Assembly (NCBI GenBank): GCA_002841945.1
Contig: PHBI01000063.1
Location: forward strand, 1 to 58,895
DNA length: 58,895 nt
From: Deltaproteobacteria bacterium HGW-Deltaproteobacteria-14
Lineage (GTDB): Bacteria; Myxococcota_A; UBA9042; PHBI01
Direction: 5' to 3'
The position numbers and the translations under genes were made by a program. The notes under the pieces are model-generated. The model was not told the origin of the DNA. It did no database searches and saw only the letters and a program-made list of their open reading frames with translations. This document shows positions 39,911-48,546 of the stretch, piece after piece (the stretch's first letter is position 1; each line of letters begins with the position of its first letter).

Positions 39911-42097
39911 TCAGATCTGAACGCAGATCAGCGCCCGCTGGTTGTGGCAGCCCCCCCACTGGTAGGTGTCGTGGGTCCACAAGCCCGTGGTGGCGTTGGT
40001 GTTGCCGAAGCGGCCCGACCACGAGCTCGAGCCTTGGGTCCAGACCTCGCAGTCGATGGTCCCCGCGCTGATGCCGTCGGACGTCGTGTCGGTCCACGCC
40101 GTCGAGACACCGTTCGCGCCGCTCTCGGTGTAGCGGACCTTGGCGGAGAGCGCGCCATCGCTGAGATCGGCGCGGCTCGTCGCGACGAGCTGGCCGAGGG
40201 TGTTGTACCAGGGGCCGCCCGGGCTCGGCAGGCGGTAGTAGGCCGAGGCGAGGCGGCTGCTGAGCCAGGCGCGGAAGGTCCGCGGCTCGGTCGGGTGCGC
40301 GGCGTTCCAGTGGGCCTGACACAGCGCGTCCGCCCGGGTCATGGCGTCGGGGTAGCCCGCCGCGAAGCCGCCGCCGTAGGTGGTGCTCGTGGAGAAGATG
40401 ACCTTGTTGGCGCTCTCCACCGTGACGGTGGCGTTCGCCGTGTTGCCGTAGCTGTCGGTGACCCTCACGGTGACGGTCTGCGCGCTGGCCGGCGCGGTGT
40501 AGGTGGCGCCGCTGAAGCTGCCGCCGCCGGCGGTGACCACGCTATAGGTGTAGCCGGGGACGCCCCCCGAGGCGCTGAAGACCTTGGTCCCGCCTGGCTC
40601 GACGCTGGCGCTGGCCGGCGCGAGCTGCAGCGCGGCGTTCACGGTGACCGCCGCGTCGACGAAGGCCCCGAGCGCGTCGGTGACCCGCACGGTGGCGCTG
40701 CCCGGCGACGCCGGGGCGGTGTAGGTCGCGCCGGCCAGCGCCCCGGGGCCGGTCAGCGAGAAGGCGTAGGGCGGGTTGCCGTCGCTCGCCGCGAAGGTCG
40801 CGACGTTGCCCGGCGCGAGGGTGGCCAGCGCCGGGGTCAGGGCGAGCGCGGCGGGGTTCGGGTGCTGCCCGGCGCCGCTCGCGGGGTCGTAGTAGTAGCG
40901 GAAGTCGGTGGCCGCGTCGGAGGTGCCGGTGTAGGCCGTGACCACGGGGCCGCTGGTGACGCCGAACGCCAGGGCCTCGGAGCCGCAGGACGAGCCGAGG
41001 TCGACGTCCCAGCGCACGTAGGGGTAGACGGCGCCGGCGGCGATGACGCCGTCCACGACGGGGCTCGCGGGGTCGTCGGGGTCGGCGACCGTGCCGCTCG
41101 CGCGCAGGCGGCAGGCCGAGATCCCGTCCTCCACGCCGAGCGCGAGGTTCCAGTAGACCTTCTGCGCCGCGACGCCGCCGCTGGTGAGCCGCTCGGCGCC
41201 GCGGAAGCTCGCGATCTGAAAGAGGACCGTGCCGGCCATGGCGGCGCCGCTGATGACCGCCGGGCAGGTCTCGACCTCGTCGGCGGCGCACAGGTTGCCC
41301 GGCTCGCCGCTGGCCGGATCGAGCACGACGTCGGCCGCGAAGTCCTCGCCGCTGTTCGGCGCGCTGCAGTCGAGGCTCACCGGGCTGAGGTAGAGGGCGG
41401 TCGCGGCGTCGTCGCCCGGGCCGGCCGTGCACGCGAAGCCGAGGACGAAGGTGCGGCCTCGCTGTCCGCCGGCGTCGAAGAGGAGCCTGATGTCCTCGCT
41501 CGCGTCGCAGCCGTCGGCGTCGGTGTCGTAGCAGCAGTCGAGCTTGGCCGCGCAATAGACGTCGTCGAAGTCGACCGCGACGTCGAAGAATCCCTGCTCC
41601 GCCGGCCGGGCGAGGGTCACGTCGAAGCTCACCGCGACGTCGGCGTTGGCGCTGCAGGTGGCGAGCCGGCTGAGGGGGCCGGTGACCGGGACGGTCGGGT
41701 TCTCGAACGCGAGCGCGGTGCCGCTCACGACCCCCGCGCCCGTCGCGGACCCCCACGCGAAGGCGCCGGCGTCGGCCCGCGCGATCGGGCCGTCGTAGAC
41801 GCCGACGACCCAGACGCGGACGTGGTTGTCGGCCACCCCGGGCGACGCGTCGCAGGGCCCGACCAGGCTCGCCGAGCCGGCGCCGTCGCCGTAGGCCGAC
41901 GAGGTGACGCGGCGCTGCCAGACGACCTCGGGGGGGGGCGCGCCGTTGGTCACCTCGACGTCCCACACGACGTCGCCGACGCCCTGCAGGTTGAGCGCGC
42001 TGATCTGGAGCGTGACGGAGGGCTCACCGCCCGGCGCAGGGCCGAGGCAGGACGCCATCGCGAAGGCACCGAGGGCCGCCGTGAGTCGAGACATCAT
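39911..42097 (-). CDS. Lipoprotein paralogue 3: shared N-terminal module, Ig-like repeats and DUF1554 domain
   Basis: A 728-residue predicted secreted protein with a short hydrophobic signal ending in a Cys (LTAALGAFAMASC). Residues about 20-400 are the module shared with paralogues 1 and 2: SSAYGDGAGSASLVGPCDA, VSFDVTLARPAEQGFFDVAV, FDDVYCAAKLDC and GFACTAG. Two Ig-like/PKD-type repeats follow (about 415-565), each ending in ATYTAPAS...TVRVTD. Residues about 566-728 match DUF1554: KVIFSTSTTYGGGFAAG, ADALCQAHWN, FRAWLSSRLASAYYRLPS, GPWYNTLGQLVAT, WTDTTSDG and GCHNQRALICVQI. DUF1554 is a C-type-lectin-like domain best known in Leptospira and marine bacteria. Ligand unknown. Confidence 0.75.
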   Translation of the reverse strand: MMSRLTAALGAFAMASCLGPAPGGEPSVTLQISALNLQGVGDVVWDVEVTNGAPPPEVVWQRRVTSSAYGDGAGSASLVGPCDASPGVADNHVRVWVVGVYDGPIARADAGAFAWGSATGAGVVSGTALAFENPTVPVTGPLSRLATCSANADVAVSFDVTLARPAEQGFFDVAVDFDDVYCAAKLDCCYDTDADGCDASEDIRLLFDAGGQRGRTFVLGFACTAGPGDDAATALYLSPVSLDCSAPNSGEDFAADVVLDPASGEPGNLCAADEVETCPAVISGAAMAGTVLFQIASFRGAERLTSGGVAAQKVYWNLALGVEDGISACRLRASGTVADPDDPASPVVDGVIAAGAVYPYVRWDVDLGSSCGSEALAFGVTSGPVVTAYTGTSDAATDFRYYYDPASGAGQHPNPAALALTPALATLAPGNVATFAASDGNPPYAFSLTGPGALAGATYTAPASPGSATVRVTDALGAFVDAAVTVNAALQLAPASASVEPGGTKVFSASGGVPGYTYSVVTAGGGSFSGATYTAPASAQTVTVRVTDSYGNTANATVTVESANKVIFSTSTTYGGGFAAGYPDAMTRADALCQAHWNAAHPTEPRTFRAWLSSRLASAYYRLPSPGGPWYNTLGQLVATSRADLSDGALSAKVRYTESGANGVSTAWTDTTSDGISAGTIDCEVWTQGSSSWSGRFGNTNATTGLWTHDTYQWGGCHNQRALICVQI

Positions 42098-42223
42098 GCA
42101 CCTTGGGGGCGAGCGTCGAGGGGCAGGATTGCCTCGATACCGACCGATGAGTCGGCAAGGCTACCATCCGATCGGTTCATTTCCAAGCGCGGGGCTTGCG
42201 CTTTCCGTCATCGCGCCGCCCCC

Positions 42224-42246
42224 GCCGCCGCGCCCCCCGCGGCGGC
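42224..42246 (-). terminator. GC-rich hairpin between the 2OG oxygenase and lipoprotein paralogue 3
   Basis: GCCGCCGC (42224-42231) pairs with GCGGCGGC (42239-42246) around a C-rich loop. It lies about 80 bases downstream of the oxygenase stop and upstream of the lipoprotein, where a terminator is expected. No T-tract follows. Confidence 0.4.
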
Positions 42247-42324
42247 GTGAGGACCGACCGGAGGGCCGGCCTCCCGATCACACCCGGGCCGCGATCGCTT
42301 GGGGCTGGTCGTGTTGTCTTGGCC

Positions 42325-43212
42325 TCACCCCGCGGCGCTCGCCTCGGTCCCTGGCCACCGGAACTCCCGGCCGATCATGTTGCGGACGAACCCCCTCTCG
42401 ACCACCTCGAGCACGCTGTGGGGGTTGTTGAACCGCGTGAAGTCCAGGATCGCGACCCGCCCGAAGGTCGGAGCCACCTTCAGCTGGTCTCGACCGTCGG
42501 GGCCGAGCGCGCACTCGAACTCCCCGCCAAAGCCCTCGCGCCAGCCCTTGTTGAGATAGCACATCATGACGCAGCTCTTGACGGCTTCGCCCGCGCGGTC
42601 GCGCAGCGCGGACTCGACGCCATCCTGATGCTCTTCGATGAAACACCCCTGGGTATAGAGCTGAAAGCGGCTGTTCGAACCGCCGGTGACCGCGCTCCGC
42701 TGCGCCTCGGTCAGCTCGCCATAGAACCGCTCGAAGAGGCCGAGCAGCAGATCGGTCAGGGGCTCGCGCTCGGGGGATTCACCCGCGCGCCGCGAGGCGT
42801 AGACCGCGGGGTCGATGTCGCGGAAATACCACAGCTGACGCAGCGCGATGCCCTCGCGCAGGACCGCCTCTTTGATCTCCCTCAGCTGGCTGTAGTAGCC
42901 GGCGATCTCGAACATGCCGCCGTCGCTCGGGCCGGCGCCGGCCACGCGCTCGAGGCCGCGCGCCGCCATCAGGTCCCCCACGACGCGGCCGTCCTCGGCC
43001 TTGGTCTCGCTCTCCCGCGCGAGGTCGATCACCAGCGCGCCGGGCTCCCGGTCCGACAAGAACTCCTCGATGAGCCGCAGCGGGTGGGCCGCCTTCGCGT
43101 CGACCAGCTCCGCGGGCAGCTCGAAGGACACGAACCCCCGGGTGAGCAGCTGCTCCCTTAGCGCCTCGGTGACCTGAAAGCCGAGATCCCGTGCAGCAGC
43201 CTCGTCGCTCAT
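42325..43212 (-). CDS. 2OG-Fe(II) oxygenase (prolyl 4-hydroxylase-like)
   Basis: A 295-residue soluble dioxygenase with a double-stranded beta-helix in its C-terminal half. The iron ligands appear as HxD (His195, Asp197 in QGCFIEEHQDGVES) and the distal His265 in FNNPHSVLEVV. Arg277 (GFVRNMI) is positioned to bind the 2-oxoglutarate carboxylate. CYLNKGWREGFGGEFEC and APTFGRVAILDF are typical strands of the P4H-type fold. The N-terminal half is helical and may bind a substrate peptide. No membrane segment is present. It stands alone on the minus strand. The substrate cannot be predicted. Confidence 0.85.
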   Translation of the reverse strand: MSDEAAARDLGFQVTEALREQLLTRGFVSFELPAELVDAKAAHPLRLIEEFLSDREPGALVIDLARESETKAEDGRVVGDLMAARGLERVAGAGPSDGGMFEIAGYYSQLREIKEAVLREGIALRQLWYFRDIDPAVYASRRAGESPEREPLTDLLLGLFERFYGELTEAQRSAVTGGSNSRFQLYTQGCFIEEHQDGVESALRDRAGEAVKSCVMMCYLNKGWREGFGGEFECALGPDGRDQLKVAPTFGRVAILDFTRFNNPHSVLEVVERGFVRNMIGREFRWPGTEASAAG

Positions 43213-43260
43213 GGGTATCCTCCGCGTCTCTGAACCCGCCGTGTGGCTGGCTCGCAGCGC

Positions 43261-44904
43261 TCAGCGCCGCGATATTAGCACACCGTCCGCTCCGCCGCGG
43301 CGACCGGCCGTGAAGCGGCGTGCGGCGAGGGCGAGGAGCGCGAGCCAGGCAGCCCACGCCAAGGACCCGGGCGCCCCGCCCGCGCAGCCGCCGCTCTTGT
43401 CGGGGGGCGCCGTCGGCGCCGTGTCGGCCTCGACCGCGTCCCCGCCGCTGGCGTCGGGCGCGTCGCTCGCCTCGGGGCCGGGCTCGGCGCTCGCCTCGGG
43501 GCCTGGCTCGGGCGAGGGCTCGGGGCCCGGATCGGGGATCGCGCCGAGGGCGTCGAGGGCCGCGTAGGGGGCGACGACGCCGTAGCCGTACAGGGTGTCG
43601 TGGCCGCCCTCGTCGGGCTGCGCGAAGGGGGCCGGCCGGGTCGTGGCGATGAGCGTCGCCACGAGGTCGGCGCCGGTCGTCTCGGGGGCGGCCGACAAGA
43701 GCAGCGCCGCGACCCCCGCCACCACCGGGCAGGCCGAGGAGGTGCCGCCGAACGTCGAGGTGTAGTCCCCGGGCCCGTCGCCGTCGGCGCCGGTGATGTC
43801 GGTCGTCAGGTTGCCGGTGGGCGCGACGAGGTCGACCCCGGCGCCGTAGTTCGAGAACTGCGCCGCCTCGTCGAAGGTGTTGATGGCGCCGACGGTGACG
43901 ACCCCGGCGATGCCGTAGATCTCGTCGTCGAAGACCTCGCGCGAGTCGTTTCCGGCGGCGAACACGACCACCGCGCCGAGGCCGTCCCGGCCGTCGCGGA
44001 TCAACCCCTCGATCGCGGCGCGCATCGGCCCCGGGACCGGGAAGCGGTCGATGAAGCCCCAGCTGTTCGAGCTGACCGCCACCCCCCAGCCGACCTCGAC
44101 GTCGAAGGCCTCGACGTCGGCCGACACCGGCACCACCGAGCCGGTGCCGTCGCCCGGGTCGGGGCCGAGCAGGCGCACGCAGCGCAGGCGGCAGTCCGGG
44201 CACACCCCGGCGATGCCGATGGCGTTGTCGCCGACCGCCGCGACGATGCCGGCGCAGGAGGTCCCGTGGTTGTTGCCCGGCGACCGCGAGACGTAGCTGG
44301 GATCGTCGTCGCCGTCGAACACGTCGCGCCCGGGCAGCATGTTCGCCGCCAGGTCCGGGTGGTCGAGCTCGCAGCCGTCGTCGACCACCGCGATGACCGT
44401 CTCGGGGTCCCCGGTCACGACGCCCCAGGCCGCCTCGACCCCGATGGTGTCGAGGTACCACTGGCCGTCGCGGCGCGGGTCGTCGGCGGGCGGCACGAAG
44501 CCGGCGCGGCGCCGGGCCAGGCGCAGGTCGGGGATGATGGCCAGGGCGTCGTCGTCGGCGAGGCGGGCCGCGAGGTCGAGGCCGTCCTCGGCGAGGCGGG
44601 CCGAGCGGACGAGGGTGATCCCGAGGCGCGGGGCGAGGGGACGCACGACCACGAGCTCGGCGCGGGCCACGACGGCGGCGCGCGCGGCGCCGTCGAGCGG
44701 CAGGGTGGCGATGGCGTCGCGGGTGACGCCGGCGGTCGTGCCGCGGCCGTCGGCCCAGCGCAGGCGCACCTGACCGGGGCTCACGCGCTCTGCTGCAATG
44801 CGGTAGGGTCCGTCGCGGTAGGTCGCGGTCGGGACGGCGTCGGGGAGCGGGGAGACGGCCGGAGGTGTGCCTTGGAGCAGGATGGCGACGAGGAGCGTGA
44901 TCAT
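43261..44904 (-). CDS. Subtilisin-like serine protease (S8) with MYXO-CTERM-like anchor
   Basis: A 547-residue secreted protease. The N-terminal signal is short (LLVAILLQG), and a pro-region covers about residues 20-145. The S8 domain has Asp175 in VIAVVDDGCELDHPDL, His213 in NNHGTSCAGIVAA, oxyanion Asn319 in FAAGND and Ser389 in GGTSSACPVVAG. Cysteine pairs (GVCPDCRLRC) suggest disulfides. A Pro/Glu/Ala-rich linker leads to SGGCAGG, a membrane helix (AWAAWLALLALAARR) and a basic tail, resembling MYXO-CTERM, so surface anchoring is expected. Its ATG overlaps the stop of the metalloprotease gene (ATGA), indicating coupled expression. It could mature surface adhesins or act extracellularly. Confidence 0.88.
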   Translation of the reverse strand: MITLLVAILLQGTPPAVSPLPDAVPTATYRDGPYRIAAERVSPGQVRLRWADGRGTTAGVTRDAIATLPLDGAARAAVVARAELVVVRPLAPRLGITLVRSARLAEDGLDLAARLADDDALAIIPDLRLARRRAGFVPPADDPRRDGQWYLDTIGVEAAWGVVTGDPETVIAVVDDGCELDHPDLAANMLPGRDVFDGDDDPSYVSRSPGNNHGTSCAGIVAAVGDNAIGIAGVCPDCRLRCVRLLGPDPGDGTGSVVPVSADVEAFDVEVGWGVAVSSNSWGFIDRFPVPGPMRAAIEGLIRDGRDGLGAVVVFAAGNDSREVFDDEIYGIAGVVTVGAINTFDEAAQFSNYGAGVDLVAPTGNLTTDITGADGDGPGDYTSTFGGTSSACPVVAGVAALLLSAAPETTGADLVATLIATTRPAPFAQPDEGGHDTLYGYGVVAPYAALDALGAIPDPGPEPSPEPGPEASAEPGPEASDAPDASGGDAVEADTAPTAPPDKSGGCAGGAPGSLAWAAWLALLALAARRFTAGRRGGADGVLISRR

Positions 44905-46496
44905 GAGCGGGGCGCCCCCGAGGGTGTGGCGGCGTTATTGTGCAGTGCGGCATTGTGCCGCCGCCAGGCGAGCAGGAGGCCGGCCGCGAGGAGCCCCAGG
45001 AGGCCCGGCCCATGGGTCGGTCCGCCGCCGCAGCCGCCGTTGTCCTTCGGGGGCGTCGGGGCGACCTCCGCGGTCGCGTCGCCGCCGAGGGCGTCGCCAG
45101 CGTCGTCGGAGCTGGCGGTGTCCGCCTCGTCACCGTCGGCGACGTCGGCGAGCTCGGGGTCGGGCTCGGCGGTGGTGGGGGCGATGGCGGCGACGCAGGC
45201 GGCGACCTCCGCCGCGTCGCCGAGGCAGAGGCCGGGGCGGCGGCTGTCGCCGGAGCGCAGGCTGTTGACGACGACGGCGCGGACCTCGTCGGCGTGGTTG
45301 ACGGCGATGGAGCCGCTCGCGCCGTCGAGGACGACGCTCTCGACGGTGTCGCCGCTGCGGGTGCTCAGGATGAGGGTGAGGCCCTCGAGGGTGCCCGGGT
45401 CGGTCGTGGGCAGGGCGACGGCGACGCGGGCGCGTCCGGCGGGGGCCACCGACCACACCTGCAGCGACGCGCGGTAGACCCGCAGGCGCTCCTTGGAGAA
45501 GGGCAGGGTGACGGCGTCGGCGGCCACCCGGGGGTAGCGCGCGGCGTTCGCGAAGGTCGCGCCGGCGGGGCCGCCGTGGCCGCAGCGCAGGACCCAGTCC
45601 GCGAACGTGACCCAGGCGGCGTCGAAGCTCGTGTCGTAGCTGTCCTCGAGCAGGGCGGCGAGGATCGGCAGCCACTGCGGGTCCTCGACGCCGTCGGCGC
45701 CGTCCTCGAGGCGCTCCCAGAGCAGGCGGTGGAGGTCGTCCTCATACCGCTCGGAGAGGAACTGGGCGAAGATGGCGAGGCCGTAGGAGTAGCCGTCGAC
45801 CGGGCCGATGGGCTCCTGGTCGATGGAGCGGTTGGGCTCGTCGAACCAGGCGCCGATGAAGTACTCGAGGTCGTTGAGGCTCGGGTCGAAGCGCTCGCTC
45901 GCCCAGACGGCGGTGCCCTCGCTCCAGTTGGCGCCCTGGTCGGCGTCGTAGGCGGCCTGCACGGCGTGGAAGAGCTCGTGGCTCGACAGGATCTCGGTGG
46001 CGACGGCGAAGCTCGGGTAGCCGTAGCCCTGGTAGTCGTTCTCCTGGGCGACGTAGCCGCTGCAGACGGAGCTGTTGGACGCGCAGCGGTCGCGCACGAA
46101 GGCGCCGTCGGCCTGGCCGGCGAAGTCGATGAGGTAGACGTCGAGGCGGTCGCTGCCGCCGTCGCCGCCGAAGGTCCCCAGATCCGAGGCGGGCGAGCGG
46201 TAGCCGAGGTCGACGTACGCGCTCAGGACCCGCTCGTAGGTGTCGGCGACGACGACGACCGCGTCGGGGACGCCGTCGTCGTCGCTGTCGGTGAGCTTCA
46301 CGGCGTCGGGGCCGCTGCGGGTGAAGTGGACGCGGACGCGCCCGCCGTCGCTGTCGAAGGTGTCGACGTCGTAGCCCGGCTCGAAGCGGAAGAGGCCGGT
46401 GCTGTCCGGGTCGTCGGGGCGAAAGCCGGTCAGCACGGTGAAGGCGGCGACGAGGCCGAGCAGTGAGAGCAGGTAGCGGCGGCGGTCCATGGCCAT
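44901..46496 (-). CDS. Putative secreted zinc metalloprotease with MYXO-CTERM-like anchor
   Basis: A 531-residue protein with a signal peptide (LLSLLGLVAAFTVLTG). DSDGGRVRVHFT and LTDSDDDGVPD (a calcium-loop-like Asp cluster) precede a zincin motif. HELFH (His173, Glu174, His177) with Glu193 about 16 residues later (NWSEGTAVWASE) fits a gluzincin-type active site, as in MXAN_6640-like myxobacterial putative metalloproteases. The C-terminal region has a beta domain, an acidic low-complexity linker, then GGCGGG, a membrane helix (GLLGLLAAGLLLAW) and RRH, resembling MYXO-CTERM. The subtilase gene follows with a four-base overlap. An ATG two codons in could also be the start. Confidence 0.78.
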   Translation of the reverse strand: MAMDRRRYLLSLLGLVAAFTVLTGFRPDDPDSTGLFRFEPGYDVDTFDSDGGRVRVHFTRSGPDAVKLTDSDDDGVPDAVVVVADTYERVLSAYVDLGYRSPASDLGTFGGDGGSDRLDVYLIDFAGQADGAFVRDRCASNSSVCSGYVAQENDYQGYGYPSFAVATEILSSHELFHAVQAAYDADQGANWSEGTAVWASERFDPSLNDLEYFIGAWFDEPNRSIDQEPIGPVDGYSYGLAIFAQFLSERYEDDLHRLLWERLEDGADGVEDPQWLPILAALLEDSYDTSFDAAWVTFADWVLRCGHGGPAGATFANAARYPRVAADAVTLPFSKERLRVYRASLQVWSVAPAGRARVAVALPTTDPGTLEGLTLILSTRSGDTVESVVLDGASGSIAVNHADEVRAVVVNSLRSGDSRRPGLCLGDAAEVAACVAAIAPTTAEPDPELADVADGDEADTASSDDAGDALGGDATAEVAPTPPKDNGGCGGGPTHGPGLLGLLAAGLLLAWRRHNAALHNNAATPSGAPRS

Positions 46497-46518
46497 CCCC
46501 TCCGGGGGTGAGGGGCGG

Positions 46519-47409
46519 TCAGTCCAGGAACGCCCAGCGCATGCGGATGTTGCCGGAGCCGTTCGGGGTCGGCGCGGAGTCGGTGGTGTCGCACGTCTTC
46601 TGCGCGTCGGGGTCGTAGTAGGACAGGACCTGCACCTTGACGTGGCGGCCGTCGCGGAGGGCGACGACGTAGATGAAGTCGGTCATGGCGACGCAGCCGG
46701 GGTACGACCAGAAGCTCGAGAGCACGGTCTGCGGCGAGCCGATGCCCGAGGGCTCGGGGACGTACTCGCAGGCCTCGCCGATGTAGTACTGCTCGGCGTG
46801 GTAGGTGATGGCCTCGGGCGGGGCGGTCAGGCCCTCCCAGGTGGTGCTCGGCCCGGTGCGGCCGCCCATGACGCAGGACGGGCCGCTGACGCCGCTGTTG
46901 AGGCGGATGATGTAGCGGCGCAAGGCGATGTCCCAGGTCATGTCGTCGAGGGACTCCTCGTCGGAGATGTCGACGGCGACGAGCCCGGCGTCGGTGAAGC
47001 GGGCGTAGGTGTAGCCGAGGGTGCCGTTGAAGCCGCCCGCGGTCGCGTCGACGTGGCTGAGGAACTCGCCGGTGATCGTCCCCTCCTCGGTGATGTCGCC
47101 GCCGCTCGGGGTGTCGGTGAAGCGCAGCGCGGCGATCTGCTGGTCGCTGCACTTCGGCTCGACGTAGCTGCACAGGGGCGCCGCGGTGTCCTGCGCGACG
47201 TCGGCGGCGGTGTCGTCGGTGGTGGCGGTGTCGTCGGCGCTGGCGGCGTCGACCTCGCCGGCGGTGTCGTCGGCGCCCGCGGTGTCGGCCGTGGCGTCGT
47301 CGCCGATCGCGGTGTCGACGGCGGGCTGGGTGTCGCCCCCGCACGCGAGGAGGAGGGCGCAGCCGGCGGCGGCGAACCAGCGGGTCGTGGCTGAGGAGGG
47401 CGTGTTCAT
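46519..47409 (-). CDS. HmuY-like lipoprotein
   Basis: A 296-residue lipoprotein (WFAAAGCALLLAC, lipobox LLAC). A low-complexity Asp/Thr/Ala linker (about 25-75, repeated ADDTAG-like units) leads to a domain resembling HmuY. Its visible blocks are FTDTPSGGDITEEGTITGEF, FNGTLGYTYARF, WDIALRRYIIRLNSG and SGVSGPSCVMGG. In Porphyromonas HmuY binds haem; many related proteins have no demonstrated haem ligand, and the two His ligands are not identifiable here. The start at 47409 excludes a long upstream frame that shadows the next gene. It lies 22 bp upstream of the metalloprotease gene on the same strand, so it may be the first gene of that operon. Confidence 0.75.
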   Translation of the reverse strand: MNTPSSATTRWFAAAGCALLLACGGDTQPAVDTAIGDDATADTAGADDTAGEVDAASADDTATTDDTAADVAQDTAAPLCSYVEPKCSDQQIAALRFTDTPSGGDITEEGTITGEFLSHVDATAGGFNGTLGYTYARFTDAGLVAVDISDEESLDDMTWDIALRRYIIRLNSGVSGPSCVMGGRTGPSTTWEGLTAPPEAITYHAEQYYIGEACEYVPEPSGIGSPQTVLSSFWSYPGCVAMTDFIYVVALRDGRHVKVQVLSYYDPDAQKTCDTTDSAPTPNGSGNIRMRWAFLD

Positions 47410-47621
47410 GCGCGTCCCATCGGGAAGGGGGGCAGGGGAGAGGGGCTCGACGGCGGCGAGCGGCTTGCGGTGACAGGGGGTTCTTACGCACCGCGACCCC
47501 ACCGCGTCAACGCGCGTGACCATTTTGCACAGCGTGGGTGCGGGCGAGGGGCCGCCGGCGCGCACGGCGCCGACCCGCCTCGGCTTGGCGTCCCCGCCTC
47601 GCGGGACCATGGGGTGAGGTT

Positions 47622-48401
47622 CTACGGGGTCGCCTCGACGGTCACCGTGGTCCAGCCCAGGTTCTCGACGTGCTTGCTGGTGAAGACGCGCAGCTTGGTG
47701 CCGTCCTGGGTCGCCATGAACACGGTGCCGTGGTCGTCGGGGACGTCCTCGACCGCCCAGCCGCTGGCGACGAGGTGCGCGCGCCAGGCCTTGGCGGCCT
47801 CGTCGGGGCCCGAGCCGAGCTCGAAGCTGTAGGTCGTGGCGTCCGAGGCGTCGTCGAAGGCGCACGCGGTCGCGCCCTTGGGTGCGCCACCGTGGGCGGC
47901 CCACGCCGCTGGCAGCGGGCGCTCGTCGACGTGCTTGCCGCCGCCGTTGCACGCGGGGACGGGCGCGTTGGGGTCGGCCGAGCCCCAGGCGGCGAAGTCC
48001 TCGGCGCTCGAGTAGCGGATGCGGTCGAAGTACCACTTGCCGTCGCTCGCCCTCGCCATCTCGAGGACGGCGAGGCGCCCGTCCGCCGGGCCGATGTGGA
48101 CGAGGGCCTCGGACCCGGCGTAGCGGACCTCGAGGGTCTCGCCGTCCCACTCGCGCATCGCGACGATGTTGGGCTTGTCGGCCTCGAAGATCTTGGCCGC
48201 GTTCTCGACGAACTTCGCGCGCTGCTGCTCCGCGAGCAGGGGCGCGAGCGCGTCGATGTCCTTGGCCTTGAAGGCCTCGAGGGCGCGCTTGGCGACGTCG
48301 GCGGGGCCGGCCGCCGTCTGGGCCTTCTCTCCGCAGGCGGTGAACGCGAGTGCGAGGGCGAGGGCCGCGATCGACAGGGATCCTGGCATCATCTTGCGCA
48401 T
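47622..48401 (-). CDS. Hypothetical lipoprotein
   Basis: A 259-residue lipoprotein (SLSIAALALALAFTAC, lipobox FTAC) with an AAGGAGGACAGCC ribosome-binding site just upstream of the ATG at 48401. Residues about 28-150 look like an NTF2/DUF4878-type domain (KRALEAFKAKDIDALAPLL, then DGKWYFDRIRY). Residues about 170-259 form a second domain, with SFELGSGPDEAAKAWRAHL and a beta-rich end (RVFTSKHVENLGWTTVTVEA). Not recognised as a named family. It is divergent from the dehydrogenase gene, 145 bp away. Confidence 0.68.
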   Translation of the reverse strand: MRKMMPGSLSIAALALALAFTACGEKAQTAAGPADVAKRALEAFKAKDIDALAPLLAEQQRAKFVENAAKIFEADKPNIVAMREWDGETLEVRYAGSEALVHIGPADGRLAVLEMARASDGKWYFDRIRYSSAEDFAAWGSADPNAPVPACNGGGKHVDERPLPAAWAAHGGAPKGATACAFDDASDATTYSFELGSGPDEAAKAWRAHLVASGWAVEDVPDDHGTVFMATQDGTKLRVFTSKHVENLGWTTVTVEATP

Positions 48402-48546
48402 GGCTGTCCTCCTTGGGGGTGACGGCATCGCACCACGAGGCCGGTCATCGCGCAACCCGCGGCGGTGGTGGCCCTTGACGGCGCGATGAGGGCGCGGTTG
48501 CTTGCGGACCGGACATCACAGCCGAAGAGCCAAGAGGAGCGTCGAG

